DNA of 37,437 nt from Pseudomonadota bacterium (GCA_900299035.1 OMIG01000034.1:1-37437), one strand, 5' to 3'; counted from the stretch's first letter, positions 25,277 to 33,423 are shown. Notes: generated by a model not told the origin, from the letters alone. Program-made: numbers and translations.

Positions 25277-26132
25277 AGTAGAGGCTCCCGCGCGCCACGG
25301 GGAACGGCGCAAGAAACGTTGACACTTGGCCGTGTGAGCCTCGCACCGTCGTTGAGAGCGCCACAGAGCCTCCAGCAGACGCGATTTCATCGAAGAGCAG
25401 GGCGCGCACGCCGCTCGCGAGCGGCTGGTTCTCTGTGATGCGGGCAGCTGTGTGGGAGGAGATGCGCAGCTGCTCCGTCCGATCGACAAAGAGCGAGTAC
25501 TCTCGGTTAACGGGTACGAGGCGGTGGAGCGAAGAGGGCAGGATGGCAGCCGGGTCGCTCACGAGCCCTGGGAGCGCATCTGCCACGAGCTCGACACACG
25601 ACGATGAGACAGTTCGCAGAGAGCCAGCGAGCTGCACCGGCCCAGAGACGCCTAGTGCCACGTAGCTCTTAAACTGCGAGGGCGCCGGGCGAGAGCTAAA
25701 TCCGCATGCGACGACGGTGACTGAGAGGCCGTCGATCGAGGCTTGCTCGATGGCGCCAGCGTAGTGTGGGGAGAGATCTAGGAACGAGATGACGTGTGAG
25801 TCCGGAGCAGGGGAAGACTTCCCGGAGAGGGCAGCCAACGGGTGTGCTGCCCCGTTCGGCAGCACGAGCGGAGCGCCCGGGCTCACAGTCACTGCAAACT
25901 GTTGCCGCGAGCGCCCGAGGGCGCGCACGCCCGCCCGCACGGCGGCTTCGGCCTGGGCGCTGACAGAGAGGTCAGAGATGGCGCTCATCGACTCACGGAA
26001 GGCGAGGCCCGAGGAGCCCAGCATCGCGCAGAGAGCCAGCGCCACCAACGAAGCAGCCCCGAGCGACGCTATGGTCTCAAGCAGCGTGAATCCTCGCTCT
26101 GACAAGAAGGGCACAGGCACATTTTGTTTCAT
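25260..26132 (-). CDS. Type IV prepilin-like protein (PilW/GspJ-position)
   Basis: The start is at ATG 26132, overlapping the previous stop in an ATGA arrangement; the track's 26210 start is upstream inside the other gene. The N-terminus KQNVPVPFLSERGFTLLETIAS carries a canonical type III (prepilin) signal: cleavage after Gly, Phe at +1, Glu at +5, then a hydrophobic helix to about residue 40. The roughly 250-residue globular part is Ser/Ala/Val-rich with VVACGF and SSSCVELVADA possibly forming a disulphide. In order and size it fits PilW or GspJ of minor-pilin operons, which prime assembly of the pilus or pseudopilus. Translational coupling to the upstream gene is likely. Confidence 0.82.
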   Translation of the reverse strand: MKQNVPVPFLSERGFTLLETIASLGAASLVALALCAMLGSSGLAFRESMSAISDLSVSAQAEAAVRAGVRALGRSRQQFAVTVSPGAPLVLPNGAAHPLAALSGKSSPAPDSHVISFLDLSPHYAGAIEQASIDGLSVTVVACGFSSRPAPSQFKSYVALGVSGPVQLAGSLRTVSSSCVELVADALPGLVSDPAAILPSSLHRLVPVNREYSLFVDRTEQLRISSHTAARITENQPLASGVRALLFDEIASAGGSVALSTTVRGSHGQVSTFLAPFPVARGSLYYGHIL

Positions 26133-26422
26133 GGCACGTAGCTCCAAGCAGCTTTGCCACAGCCGCACCTGACAAGTGCTCCCGCAGCGCCGCAGCTTGG
26201 GCTTCTGCAAGCTGCCTCTGTTTCGGCGCGCGCGGCCGCAAGTGCTCTAGAGCTTCTGCCCATAAACAGCGCCAGCCCGAGTGAGAGGCAGGCGAGGATG
26301 CTGATGCTCACGAGCGGCTCGATCATCCCGAAGCCGCGCTGGGCGGGGGCTTGCGCAGGGGCGCGCCTTGCGGAGGCGCTGGCCCAGGGGCCCCTGTTGC
26401 TATGGGCGCCCAACACTAACAC
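26129..26422 (-). CDS. Short prepilin-like protein (PilV/GspI-position)
   Basis: A 97-residue product from GTG 26422 (alternative GTG 26416), with a long leader ending AQRG and a mature start FGMIEPLVSISILACLSLGL: Gly cleavage, Phe +1 and Glu +5, then a hydrophobic helix. Only about 65 residues follow the cleavage point, short for PilV/GspI, and the C-terminal part (CRSPSCGAAGALVRCGCGKA) is Cys/Gly-rich, with five Cys in a short stretch. It overlaps both neighbours (7 bp with the upstream gene, 4 bp with the downstream one), so it is part of the same translationally coupled run. Confidence 0.72.
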   Translation of the reverse strand: MLVLGAHSNRGPWASASARRAPAQAPAQRGFGMIEPLVSISILACLSLGLALFMGRSSRALAAARAETEAACRSPSCGAAGALVRCGCGKAAWSYVP

Positions 26423-26832
26423 TGCACTCGCGTCCTCGCGCGCAATGAAACGACGAGAGTCGCCGAGAGCGCGCCGAGCGAGAGGGTGACTGTTGCGGGC
26501 GTCGCGGTGTGAGATGGGTAGAAGCTCAGCTCTCCTTCGATGTTCGCTGTCGTGCGCAGGGAGATGTCGGCAGGCAGCGGAAGGCGCTCGACGAGCGTGC
26601 CCTGAGGGTCTTTCAGCTCAGCGAACTGTGGCGTTAGGCGAACGGTGTGGACGCCCGCCGTCGCAAGGCTTCGGGTTCGGGCCCGGTCGAAGAGAAGCTG
26701 TAGCCGCCGCGACTCGCGGCACAGCCGTTGCGGCCGAGAGATGCTCGGCAGCCCCACGACTGAGATCGAGGCGAGCAGCGCAGCGATGGCGAGCGCAACC
26801 AGCAGCTCTGTGAGAGAGAACCCTTTTGGCAT
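26416..26832 (-). CDS. FimT/GspH-type prepilin-like protein
   Basis: A 138-residue minor pseudopilin with a very short leader: MPKG then FSLTELLVALAIAALLASIS, a canonical prepilin peptidase site with Glu at +5. The globular domain (RLQLLFDRARTRSLATAGVH; VRLTPQFAELKDPQG; LRTTANIEGELSFYPSHTAT; ATVTLSLG) has the pattern of GspH/FimT domains, including the loop before the final beta hairpin. First of four overlapping pseudopilin genes (fimT-pilV-pilW-pilX-like order), 52 bp downstream of the flagellin gene on the same strand. No assembly ATPase, platform protein or prepilin peptidase is in the window. Confidence 0.85.
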   Translation of the reverse strand: MPKGFSLTELLVALAIAALLASISVVGLPSISRPQRLCRESRRLQLLFDRARTRSLATAGVHTVRLTPQFAELKDPQGTLVERLPLPADISLRTTANIEGELSFYPSHTATPATVTLSLGALSATLVVSLRARTRVQC

Positions 26833-26884
26833 ACAAGACGGGGTTTCGGGGATGAGGGCCTAAAGTTGCGTGACGGCTCTTAGG

Positions 26885-27706
26885 CTACCCCAGGAGGCGG
26901 CTCACGATGCCGGCGTTGAGGCGGTTGCCCTGCGCCAGCACGGCCAGGGAGGCCTGCGCCATGATCTCTCGCCCCGTGTTGAAGGAGGTCTGCGAGGCGT
27001 AGTCGAGGTCTACGATGCGCGACAGGGCCTCAGACTCTCCGATGCGCTGGGAGCTGATGTTCTGTTGGATGGTGTCGAGGCGCGATTGCGATGAGCCGAT
27101 GAAGCTGCTGCGAACGTTGCCGAGGCTTTGCGAGAACTGCTGTATCGCTCCGATGGCCTGCTGCGCTCCTGCTTGGGTGCCGATGTTCTGGGAGGCCGCT
27201 TGGGAGACGAGCCCCGAGATGTTTGCGCCGCCGATCACGAGCTGCGACGAGGCGCCGCTGCCGTTTCCGACCTGCGCGGTGATCTGCGATCCGTCGAGTA
27301 GCTTTACCCCGTTGAATTGGGTTGTCTCTGCGATGCGGCCGATTTCTTGCGTGATGGAGTCGTACTCTGACTTGAGCGCAGCGCGCTGTTCGTCAGAGTA
27401 GGTTCCGTTTGCTGACTGGACGGCAAGCTCCTGTAGGCGCCCCGATAGATCCTGGATCTGGCCAAGCGAGCCATCGGCGATTGCCAAGGCCGAGCCTGCG
27501 TCGCGCACGTTGCGCGATGCAACGTCGAGCGTGCCGAGAGATGACTCAAGCTGGGCCGAGATTGAGAGCGCGGCAGCGTCGTCTGAGGCTCGGGTGATTC
27601 TGCGGCCGGATGAGAGCTTCGCGTAGGAGTCCGAAAGCTCCGAGAGGATCTTGTTCAGGTTGTTGATGCCAGAGAGCCCGCCAGAGAGCGGGCTGAGCTT
27701 TGCCAT
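26885..27706 (-). CDS. Short flagellin
   Basis: A 273-residue flagellin with only the conserved D0/D1 regions and almost no variable D2/D3 centre. The N-terminus has SGINNLNKILSELSDSYAKL followed by SSGRRITRASDDAAALSISA and NVRDAGSALAIADGSLGQIQ; the C-terminus has ESEALSRIVDLDYASQTSFN and QASLAVLAQGNRLNAGIVSR with a hydrophobic LLG end. This terminal pairing makes the coiled-coil filament core exported by the flagellar type III system. AAGGGG precedes the ATG. It is the only flagellar structural gene here and sits directly ahead of the minor-pilin genes. Upstream is a 424-bp region with strong RNA structure. Confidence 0.93.
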   Translation of the reverse strand: MAKLSPLSGGLSGINNLNKILSELSDSYAKLSSGRRITRASDDAAALSISAQLESSLGTLDVASRNVRDAGSALAIADGSLGQIQDLSGRLQELAVQSANGTYSDEQRAALKSEYDSITQEIGRIAETTQFNGVKLLDGSQITAQVGNGSGASSQLVIGGANISGLVSQAASQNIGTQAGAQQAIGAIQQFSQSLGNVRSSFIGSSQSRLDTIQQNISSQRIGESEALSRIVDLDYASQTSFNTGREIMAQASLAVLAQGNRLNAGIVSRLLG

Positions 27707-28130
27707 GCGCCCCTTTTTCTCTCACAGAGAAAAAAATGGGCGAGGTGTGCTCATGAGGGCGGATCCCAAACACCCGATGCCAACACGCAGATCCTGCCTT
27801 CCGGAGGGCACCTCGCCCAACGGTAATGCCTCCCTGCTCGGTGCAACTTACAACAGAGCGCCGAGTCGGAAGCTTCCTCCCCATGACGTCCGTGCTATCG
27901 CACGTGCGTACGGTCATTACCTCCAAGGGAGAGATTCGGCACCCTATTGGCGAGGGTTAGGATTGGGAGCAAAAAAATTCTGATTCCGGGCTCTGAGCAC
28001 AGATCAAGGAGCTTAGGGACAACGCAACTCCCTGTTTTGCTTCCATATCACGTGAACGTGCTGCGCCAGCAAAGAGCGCACCGATGCCGCTAAGGCTCTC
28101 GTCTCCCCCGATAGCTGGCAGGTCTGAGGG
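27707..28130 (-). other. 424-bp intergenic region: structured leader of the flagellin gene
   Basis: No gene is supported here; the listed ORFs are fragments in random frames. On the minus strand there are nested inverted repeats: GGTAATG/CATTACC (27921-27915 with 27828-27822) enclosing CGTGC-GATA-GCACG, GGAAGCTTCC and CTCGG/CCGAG. Next comes GGGCGAGGTG/CACCTCGCCC (27818-27809 with 27747-27738), then a T7 run. Many GGA/AGGA trinucleotides are present. No canonical flagellar sigma28 or sigma54 promoter was found by eye, and the part 27930-28130 looks unstructured. Confidence 0.5.
27730..27818 (-). promoter_or_regulatory. Hairpin plus T7 run in flagellin 5' leader (possible riboregulator/attenuator)
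   Basis: A perfect 10-bp closing stem GGGCGAGGTG/CACCTCGCCC encloses 61 nt, which can form TGCC-CTCCGGAA-GGCA and a GGATC/GATCC helix, a three-way-junction-like layout. One base after the stem is TTTTTTT, then 23 nt to the ATG with its AAGGGG ribosome site. The geometry resembles an aptamer with an expression platform. I cannot match it to a known class. Confidence 0.45.
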
Positions 28131-28592
28131 CTACTCTTCGTTCGAGAGAGGCGCGAGTGCTTCGTCCGGAAGTCCCAGCAAGTCCCTGAAGCGCCTGCGC
28201 AGGTAGATCTCCATCCCGTCCACAACTCCGTTGCAGCGGATGAGGCTGTCCATGACGCTGCCCATCGCACGTTTGGTTGTCGGGTCGAGGGTGTCTTTGA
28301 GCAGGGAGGCGAAACTTGAGCTGCTGCCCATGTTAGAGAGGTGCGCCCGTGCTCGCGCCACCAAGCCGGCGGCCGTTTCGTCTGAGATCTCAAAAAGGTT
28401 CTTTAAGCCGTGGTGAATGACAGACTTTTCAAAGCGGTCGACCTGGCTGTCCGAGGACGCTATCTCCATCAGGACGATAGCGGTTGCGAGCGAGAGGTCT
28501 GCTTTGTTCTTGAGCACAGCTTTGCGCTGCTGGAGCGACTGCATGTGCTGAAAAATCGCCTCAGAGCTTAATCCAGAGAAGGAGTTGTTCAT
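28131..28592 (-). CDS. TerB-like domain protein
   Basis: A 153-residue all-helical cytoplasmic protein. Residues about 33-90 (SLATAIVLMEIASSDSQVDR then FEKSVIHHGLKNLFEISDET) match the TerB/COG4103 pattern: helix, an acidic turn with Asp residues where TerB folds bind metal, and a second helix. The Asp pair in SSDSQVD supports this. The C-terminal third contains a second helical hairpin (TKRAMGSVMDSLIRCNGVVD). It is not near other ter genes, so the call is domain-level only; membrane-linked stress or cargo roles are known for TerB proteins elsewhere. GGAG lies 9 bases before the ATG. It is upstream of flagellin on the same strand, with the structured region between. Confidence 0.7.
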   Translation of the reverse strand: MNNSFSGLSSEAIFQHMQSLQQRKAVLKNKADLSLATAIVLMEIASSDSQVDRFEKSVIHHGLKNLFEISDETAAGLVARARAHLSNMGSSSSFASLLKDTLDPTTKRAMGSVMDSLIRCNGVVDGMEIYLRRRFRDLLGLPDEALAPLSNEE

Positions 28593-28707
28593 GGGAGTTT
28601 CTCCGTTAACGTCCTACTGCCCAAGGATATGGAGGAGTTGGAGGCCGGTGTAGCTTAACTCCTTGAAGAGAGGTTCAAGCGCCTGGAATCGCTACCTACG
28701 AGCGCTG

Positions 28708-29988
28708 CTACTGCAGCTTCTGGGCGAGCTTCTTGGCGGCGTCTGTGAACTTGCCGGGATCAAAGTGATTAGGGCTTTTGAGGGTCACAAAGAGCTTGTC
28801 GAGCAGGGACTTGTAACGCTTCGCCAGGTCGGGAGAGGTGGCCATCGCAGCCTGGATTCCCATGCCGATCTGCTCTGCAACTTCGTACTTCGGCGACTCA
28901 GCCGCCGCAGCGAACGTCGCCAGCTCTCGCATGACAGCAGCGCTCGTCTTCTCGCCTGGCTCAAGCTTCATGACGAGGGGGTGCACGCGCGACTTGAGCA
29001 GATCCTCCATCTTTCCGAGCGCATCTGAGGCGCCGTCAGCCTGGAACGATCCCTTAACCGAGACGACGAGCTGTCCTAGCTCTTCTGCCAGGGGACGGTC
29101 GAGCGCCAGGAGCGCGTGCTGCAGCATTACTAGCGGAGCGACGTTCACGTTCAGCTTACCAGGCTTTCCGCCGTACGTTCTGCTCTTCCACTGGTGTTCG
29201 TCTAAGTTGTGGTGGCACGAGAAGCAGTCAAAGACGCTCAACTCCGGGAAGGTTCCGTTGCGAGAGAGGGCTGGCGAGCGCAGCGTGGCAACGACTCCTT
29301 CGGCCAGGGTCTCTTGCCCGATGAACCAGGCTGCGAGCGGCGAGTAGGGGCCCTTGCGGCGCAGGTAGTCCTCGTCGACTACCCAGTGCTTCGGCTCTAG
29401 CACACCGTAGGTGTCGAGCTCAAAGCTCAGGCGCGGGTGGCCGGCGCCGTACAGGTCATGAGTGACGCGGCGGTCCTTGTCGCCGTAGTGGCACGAGACA
29501 CACAGCTGCGCGCGCTTGTCGAGCGAGACGGTGTCGGCGAGGCCGTTGGAGAGATTCTGTTGGTGCGTCGTGCCGAGAACCGCGTGCGTCTCAAGCCAGC
29601 GCTCCGCAGGACCGTGGCACGACTCGCACGACACGCCGTCCTCGGCGGAGTACTTCTCTCCGCGCTGCTCTGCGCTCGGGACGTAGGTCGAGTGGCACTT
29701 GAGGCACAGCGGCTCCTTTGCTGGATCGCCGAGGCCCATCAGTGAAGCCATGCGCTTGGCATCGGCCTTGAGCAGCACTGTGTAGGCCTGCGAGTGTTTG
29801 TCGTGCTTGAGCCAGGTGAAGTACTCGTTTTGGAGGACGTTGGAGCTCTTGCGGGCGTGGGTACTGCCGTGGCAGTTCGAGGATGAGCAGGTGCCTGTGC
29901 CCATGTACCTGTCGGGAGAGGCGGACGCCATCGCCGGAGCCAATAGGAGCACAGATATCAAAAGCTGTTTGATTTTGGAGATAGCCAT
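28708..29988 (-). CDS. Secreted five-heme c-type cytochrome (cytochrome c554-like)
   Basis: The start is moved from 30042 to ATG 29988, which begins a clean signal peptide (AISKIKQLLISVLLLAPAMA then SAS) and has GAAGGG just upstream. The 426-aa protein has four CxxCH heme sites (CLKCH 95, CESCH 121, CVSCH 163, CFSCH 255) plus a fifth, N-terminal CSSSNCH (34-40) with four residues between the Cys. Extra conserved His (HARKSS, KHDKHSQAY, GAGHPRLSFELD) can serve as distal ligands. The last 170 residues are helical and heme-free. Such proteins carry electrons in the periplasm; the order of motifs matches the cytochrome c554/NrfA-related family. It is divergent from the redox operon 268 bp away and is likely a partner. 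Confidence 0.88.
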   Translation of the reverse strand: MAISKIKQLLISVLLLAPAMASASPDRYMGTGTCSSSNCHGSTHARKSSNVLQNEYFTWLKHDKHSQAYTVLLKADAKRMASLMGLGDPAKEPLCLKCHSTYVPSAEQRGEKYSAEDGVSCESCHGPAERWLETHAVLGTTHQQNLSNGLADTVSLDKRAQLCVSCHYGDKDRRVTHDLYGAGHPRLSFELDTYGVLEPKHWVVDEDYLRRKGPYSPLAAWFIGQETLAEGVVATLRSPALSRNGTFPELSVFDCFSCHHNLDEHQWKSRTYGGKPGKLNVNVAPLVMLQHALLALDRPLAEELGQLVVSVKGSFQADGASDALGKMEDLLKSRVHPLVMKLEPGEKTSAAVMRELATFAAAAESPKYEVAEQIGMGIQAAMATSPDLAKRYKSLLDKLFVTLKSPNHFDPGKFTDAAKKLAQKLQ

Positions 29989-30119
29989 CGTCCCTTCGTT
30001 GTTTGCTGTATCACCGAAAAGCGGGACGGTATCAAGCGCCAATATCGCAGGGCTTCTGCCTCACCCTCTCATGAGCTTGAATGCGCAATTCAACTTTCCC
30101 TGGTATCAGGCGTTTTAAA

Positions 30120-30148
30120 TTGCCACGCTGGAGATCGAAAATTATAGT
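30120..30148 (+). promoter_or_regulatory. Predicted sigma70-type promoter of the redox operon
   Basis: TTGCCA (30120-30125), exactly 17 bases, TATAGT (30143-30148): five of six matches in both hexamers. Transcription would start near 30155, giving a 100-nt leader before the oxidoreductase ATG. It lies in the 268-bp divergent region shared with the five-heme cytochrome gene; no palindromic regulator site is obvious. Confidence 0.6.
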
Positions 30149-30256
30149 CAGGCAGCTGCGCTTACGCGTATGCGCTAATAAGTTCTGCCTCTCCCAGCAG
30201 ACACTTCGCCTTGAAGAGGAAAGGCCTCTCAAAGCGGGTGACTGCTCGTATGATCG

Positions 30257-32599
30257 ATGTCACAGCATTTTGAAATTGCGGTAATAGGAGCAGGCCCAGC
30301 CGGGATCGCCGCCGCCGCGAGCGCTGCGCACCACAAGATCTCCCACATTCTGCTGGAGAAGGGTGAGGTCGCCAACACGATCTACGACTACCAGCTCCGC
30401 AAGCACGTGATGGATGAGCCGGGCAGGCTGCCGCTGCGCGCGCACTGCCGGTTCGTGGCTGGCAGCCGAGAGAAGGTGCTGCAAGAGTTTAGCGAGGACA
30501 TCGCCAAGCATGCCGTGAACATGGTGCGTGCTGAGGTCACCGCCATCACCAAGAGCGGCGACCTGTTCCAGATATCGTACGGCGGGCAGTCGTGCACCGC
30601 AAAGCACCTGATCCTCGCGATCGGCGTGCAGGGCTCGCCGCGAAAGCTCGGAGTGCCTGGCGAAGACTCAGGGGCCGTCGCGTATACGCTCTCTGACCCT
30701 GACGCTTTCAAGGCGAAGAAGATGATCGTCGTCGGTGCTGGCGACGCAGCGATCGAGAACGCGCTTGCGCTCGCAGAGAGCAACTCGGTGGTGCTCGTGA
30801 ACCGAGGCTCCGAGTTTGCCCGCGCCAAGGACGCAAACTCAAAGCTCATTCTGGCTGCGATAGCCTCGGGAAAGATCCGCTGCCTGTACGGCGCAACCAT
30901 CTCGCGCCTCGAGGGGCAGAACGCCTTGATCAACACGCCAGATGGCGAGGTGACGGTGCCCTGCGACCAGGTCATTGCGCGGCTTGGTTGCGTGCTGCCG
31001 AGGAAGTTCCTGGAAGGTATCGGCATTCAGTTCCCGAGCGCCGACGCCAACTCGGTGCCTGTCGTCAATCGGCGGTATGAGTCAAACGTCCCTGGCCTCT
31101 ACATCCTCGGCGCGCTGATCGGCTACCCGCTGATCAAGCAGGCGATGAACCAAGGCTACGAGGTTATCGAGCACATTCGGGGCGAGCCGGTAGAGCCTGC
31201 CGACCAGCCACTGCTTGAGGAGCGCTTCGAGGGGCTGTCGGGAGGCTTCAGCCAGAACTCCCCGAAGATAACCCAGACCCTGCCGCTCTTTCAGGGCCTG
31301 AGCGAGCCGCAGCTCCGTGAGATGCTGATCGACTCCACGCTGCACGAGAAGCGCGCCGGGGACGTGGTGTTCGAGAAGGACGACTACACTGACACCTTCT
31401 TTAGCGTGGTGACTGGAAGCGTTGAGATTCTCATCGGCGGCGGCCGGAAGATTCGGCTCGCGCAGGGCGAGTTCTTCGGCGAGATGGGCCTTCTCTCTGG
31501 GCGGCGCAGGGTCGCCACGGCGGTTGCGGCGGAGAACGGCACGATCCTGCTTGAGACGCCGAGGAAGCAGATGCTCAAGCTGATCGCCTCAGTGGCGTCG
31601 GTCAAGCGCGCTCTCGACGAGCTGTTCATGTTCCGCGCCATGCAGACATCGATCTTCCCTGACACGCCAGAGGACTTCCTCAAGGCGCTCGTGCAGAAGG
31701 CGCAGATGAAGAGCTTCAAGAAGGGCGAGGTGCTGTTCCGTGAAGGAGAGCCCGGAGACGCCATCTACGTCATTCGAAAGGGATCCGTGAAGGTCTCTCG
31801 TCTCAACCGCAGCGGGGCAGATGTCGTTCAAACGTACGTGCCTGCTGGTCGCTACGTCGGCGAGATGGCCGTGCTGCAAGAGGAGAGCACGCCGCGCACC
31901 GCCACGTGCACCGCGGCAGTGGCGTGCGACACGATCCTCATAAAGAAGGAGGACGCACTGGCGATCCTCTCGCAGTTCCCAGACAACCGCAGGCGCGTCT
32001 TCGCCGTGGCCGATGAGCGCCGCGTGCAGAATGTCGTGACGGACTGGAGTGATGAGGCAGGCAAGCTGCTCGACTTCATGATGCGAGAGGGGCTCTCTGA
32101 CGCAGAGAACGTGCTCCTGATCGACTCGGACCGCTGCGTCGCGTGCGACAACTGCGAGGCAGCCTGCGCGGCGACTCACAGCGGCTACTCACGGCTCGAC
32201 CGCAAGGGGGGCAAGAGCTTCGCGGCGATTCAGCTTCCGATCTCTTGCCGTCACTGCGAGAACCCGCTGTGCATGACAGACTGTCCGCCGGATGCGCTCG
32301 TGCGGCAGGCCGACGGAGAAGTTGTCATTAAGGAATCGTGCATCGGCTGTGGCAACTGCGTGAGCAACTGCCCGTACGGCGTCATTAAAATCGTCTACGA
32401 CCACGCCTCAACGGGCTTCTCGCTCAAGGCGCTCCTCGGGCTCAAAAAGCCTGAGAAGGGCCCGGCCAAAGCGGCTAAGTGCGACATGTGCCACCAGCTG
32501 CCGGGCGGGCCGGCGTGCGTGAGGGCCTGCCCAACAGGCGCCGCCATGCGAGTCAACTCTAGCAAGCTGGTGCAGATAGCCGCCGGGAGGAGAGAGTAG
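30257..32599 (+). CDS. FAD/NAD(P)H oxidoreductase fused to two cyclic-nucleotide-binding domains and a four-cluster ferredoxin
   Basis: A 780-residue cytoplasmic protein. Residues 1-330 are a thioredoxin-reductase/YpdA-like flavoprotein: FAD fold AVIGAGPAGIAAA (8-20) and NAD(P) fold IVVGAGDAAIENALALA (157-173), with VPGLYILGALIGYPLIKQAM near the FAD end; no CxxC redox pair is seen. Residues about 340-445 and 465-575 are cNMP-binding domains; the second keeps the canonical phosphate cassette GEMAVLQEESTPRTAT (535-550), the first a variant (GEMGLLSGRRRVAT). Residues 620-770 hold 16 Cys in four groups (627/630/633/637, 664/667/672/676, 695/698/701/705, 742/745/754/758), as in DmsB/NrfC-like electron-transfer subunits. 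No signal peptide. First gene of the operon; cytochrome b follows after 2 bases. Probably passes electrons from NAD(P)H to the membrane, or the reverse, under cyclic-nucleotide control. Confidence 0.9.
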   Translation: MSQHFEIAVIGAGPAGIAAAASAAHHKISHILLEKGEVANTIYDYQLRKHVMDEPGRLPLRAHCRFVAGSREKVLQEFSEDIAKHAVNMVRAEVTAITKSGDLFQISYGGQSCTAKHLILAIGVQGSPRKLGVPGEDSGAVAYTLSDPDAFKAKKMIVVGAGDAAIENALALAESNSVVLVNRGSEFARAKDANSKLILAAIASGKIRCLYGATISRLEGQNALINTPDGEVTVPCDQVIARLGCVLPRKFLEGIGIQFPSADANSVPVVNRRYESNVPGLYILGALIGYPLIKQAMNQGYEVIEHIRGEPVEPADQPLLEERFEGLSGGFSQNSPKITQTLPLFQGLSEPQLREMLIDSTLHEKRAGDVVFEKDDYTDTFFSVVTGSVEILIGGGRKIRLAQGEFFGEMGLLSGRRRVATAVAAENGTILLETPRKQMLKLIASVASVKRALDELFMFRAMQTSIFPDTPEDFLKALVQKAQMKSFKKGEVLFREGEPGDAIYVIRKGSVKVSRLNRSGADVVQTYVPAGRYVGEMAVLQEESTPRTATCTAAVACDTILIKKEDALAILSQFPDNRRRVFAVADERRVQNVVTDWSDEAGKLLDFMMREGLSDAENVLLIDSDRCVACDNCEAACAATHSGYSRLDRKGGKSFAAIQLPISCRHCENPLCMTDCPPDALVRQADGEVVIKESCIGCGNCVSNCPYGVIKIVYDHASTGFSLKALLGLKKPEKGPAKAAKCDMCHQLPGGPACVRACPTGAAMRVNSSKLVQIAAGRRE

Positions 32600-32601
32600 C
32601 C

Positions 32602-33420
32602 ATGTCGCAGGAGACGTTCCTCAACTACCGGCGCTTTAAGTGGCTCTGGATAACAGCGGCGGCTCTCGTCGTGCTCACGATCATCTACGCTGTCGACCGC
32701 CCAATCGGCGGCCGCAACGGCGGCACAGCAGTTGGGTACACCTACGGCACGCTAGCGGCGCTCGGCATCGTGTGGCTGATGGCGTTCGGGCTCAGGAAGC
32801 GTTCCTACCGCTCCTCTCTCGGAACGCTCGAAGGGTGGCTTGCGGCGCACGTGTGGATTGGACTTGGTCTGCTGCTGCTTGTGCCGCTGCACTCCGGGTT
32901 CAGCTTTAGCTGCAACGTCCACACGCTCGCGTACCTGTTGATGGTCGTCACGATAGTGACCGGGATCTGGGGCGCTGCAAACTACTCGACGCTCTCGGCC
33001 CGCATCTCGGCCCACCGCGGAGGGGCGAAGGACGAGCTCGTGGTGGAGCGCATCCAGGACCTGAGCGACCAGGCAGAGCAGCTCTGCCGCGGCAAGAGCG
33101 AGGCGTTCTTGAAGCTCTACAACGAGTTCTGCGTGCCATTTAAGCCTTCGCTTGGCTGGATTCTGCTCAGGAGCCGGCAGCCCAAAGTCGACGCGAGCGC
33201 CGCCAGCGGCATGCTGTCGGGCGTTGCCGAGGGCGAGCGTGCCGACGCCGTGAGCATGATCGGGCTGCTCGACCAGCGGCTCGACATGCTGCGCAGCCTG
33301 GCCGAGCAGGCCCGCATTCGGGCGCTGCTTCGGGTTTGGCTGTACGTCCACGTGCCGGTCTCGTTTGCGCTCTGCGTGGCGCTCGTTGTCCACATCTTCT
33401 CAGTTTTTTACCTCTGGTAG
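32602..33420 (+). CDS. Diheme cytochrome b-type membrane protein
   Basis: A 272-residue integral membrane protein with about five hydrophobic segments (residues 14-31, 45-64, 79-100, 107-127, 245-272). Histidines are placed as in b-type diheme proteins: H83 and H97 in one helix and H250 and H264 in another, each pair 14 residues apart; H107 is additional. A cytoplasmic or periplasmic helical insert (about 133-240) separates the His helices, so the four-helix bundle is interrupted. GGAGGAGAG of the previous gene end serves as ribosome site and the gap is 2 bases. It likely links the cytoplasmic Fe-S/flavin protein to quinones and/or to the decaheme protein encoded next. Confidence 0.85.
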   Translation: MSQETFLNYRRFKWLWITAAALVVLTIIYAVDRPIGGRNGGTAVGYTYGTLAALGIVWLMAFGLRKRSYRSSLGTLEGWLAAHVWIGLGLLLLVPLHSGFSFSCNVHTLAYLLMVVTIVTGIWGAANYSTLSARISAHRGGAKDELVVERIQDLSDQAEQLCRGKSEAFLKLYNEFCVPFKPSLGWILLRSRQPKVDASAASGMLSGVAEGERADAVSMIGLLDQRLDMLRSLAEQARIRALLRVWLYVHVPVSFALCVALVVHIFSVFYLW

Positions 33421-33423
33421 CTC

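Noticed and set aside
24470-25489. The 339-aa ORF-track start for the last pseudopilin gene
   Set aside because: The first 71 codons overlap the upstream pilin in another frame and give a Ser/Arg-rich leader; ATG 25276 gives a normal prepilin start.
27738-27818. Small SRP (4.5S) RNA, suggested by CCGGAAGG and paired ends
   Set aside because: The GGAA loop is near the 5' end rather than the apex, and the conserved AGCAG that follows GGAAGG in SRP domain IV is missing.
27707-27990. c-di-GMP riboswitch upstream of flagellin
   Set aside because: The GEMM core (CGCAAAGC-type segments with the GAAA receptor) is absent, as are GEMM-II signatures.
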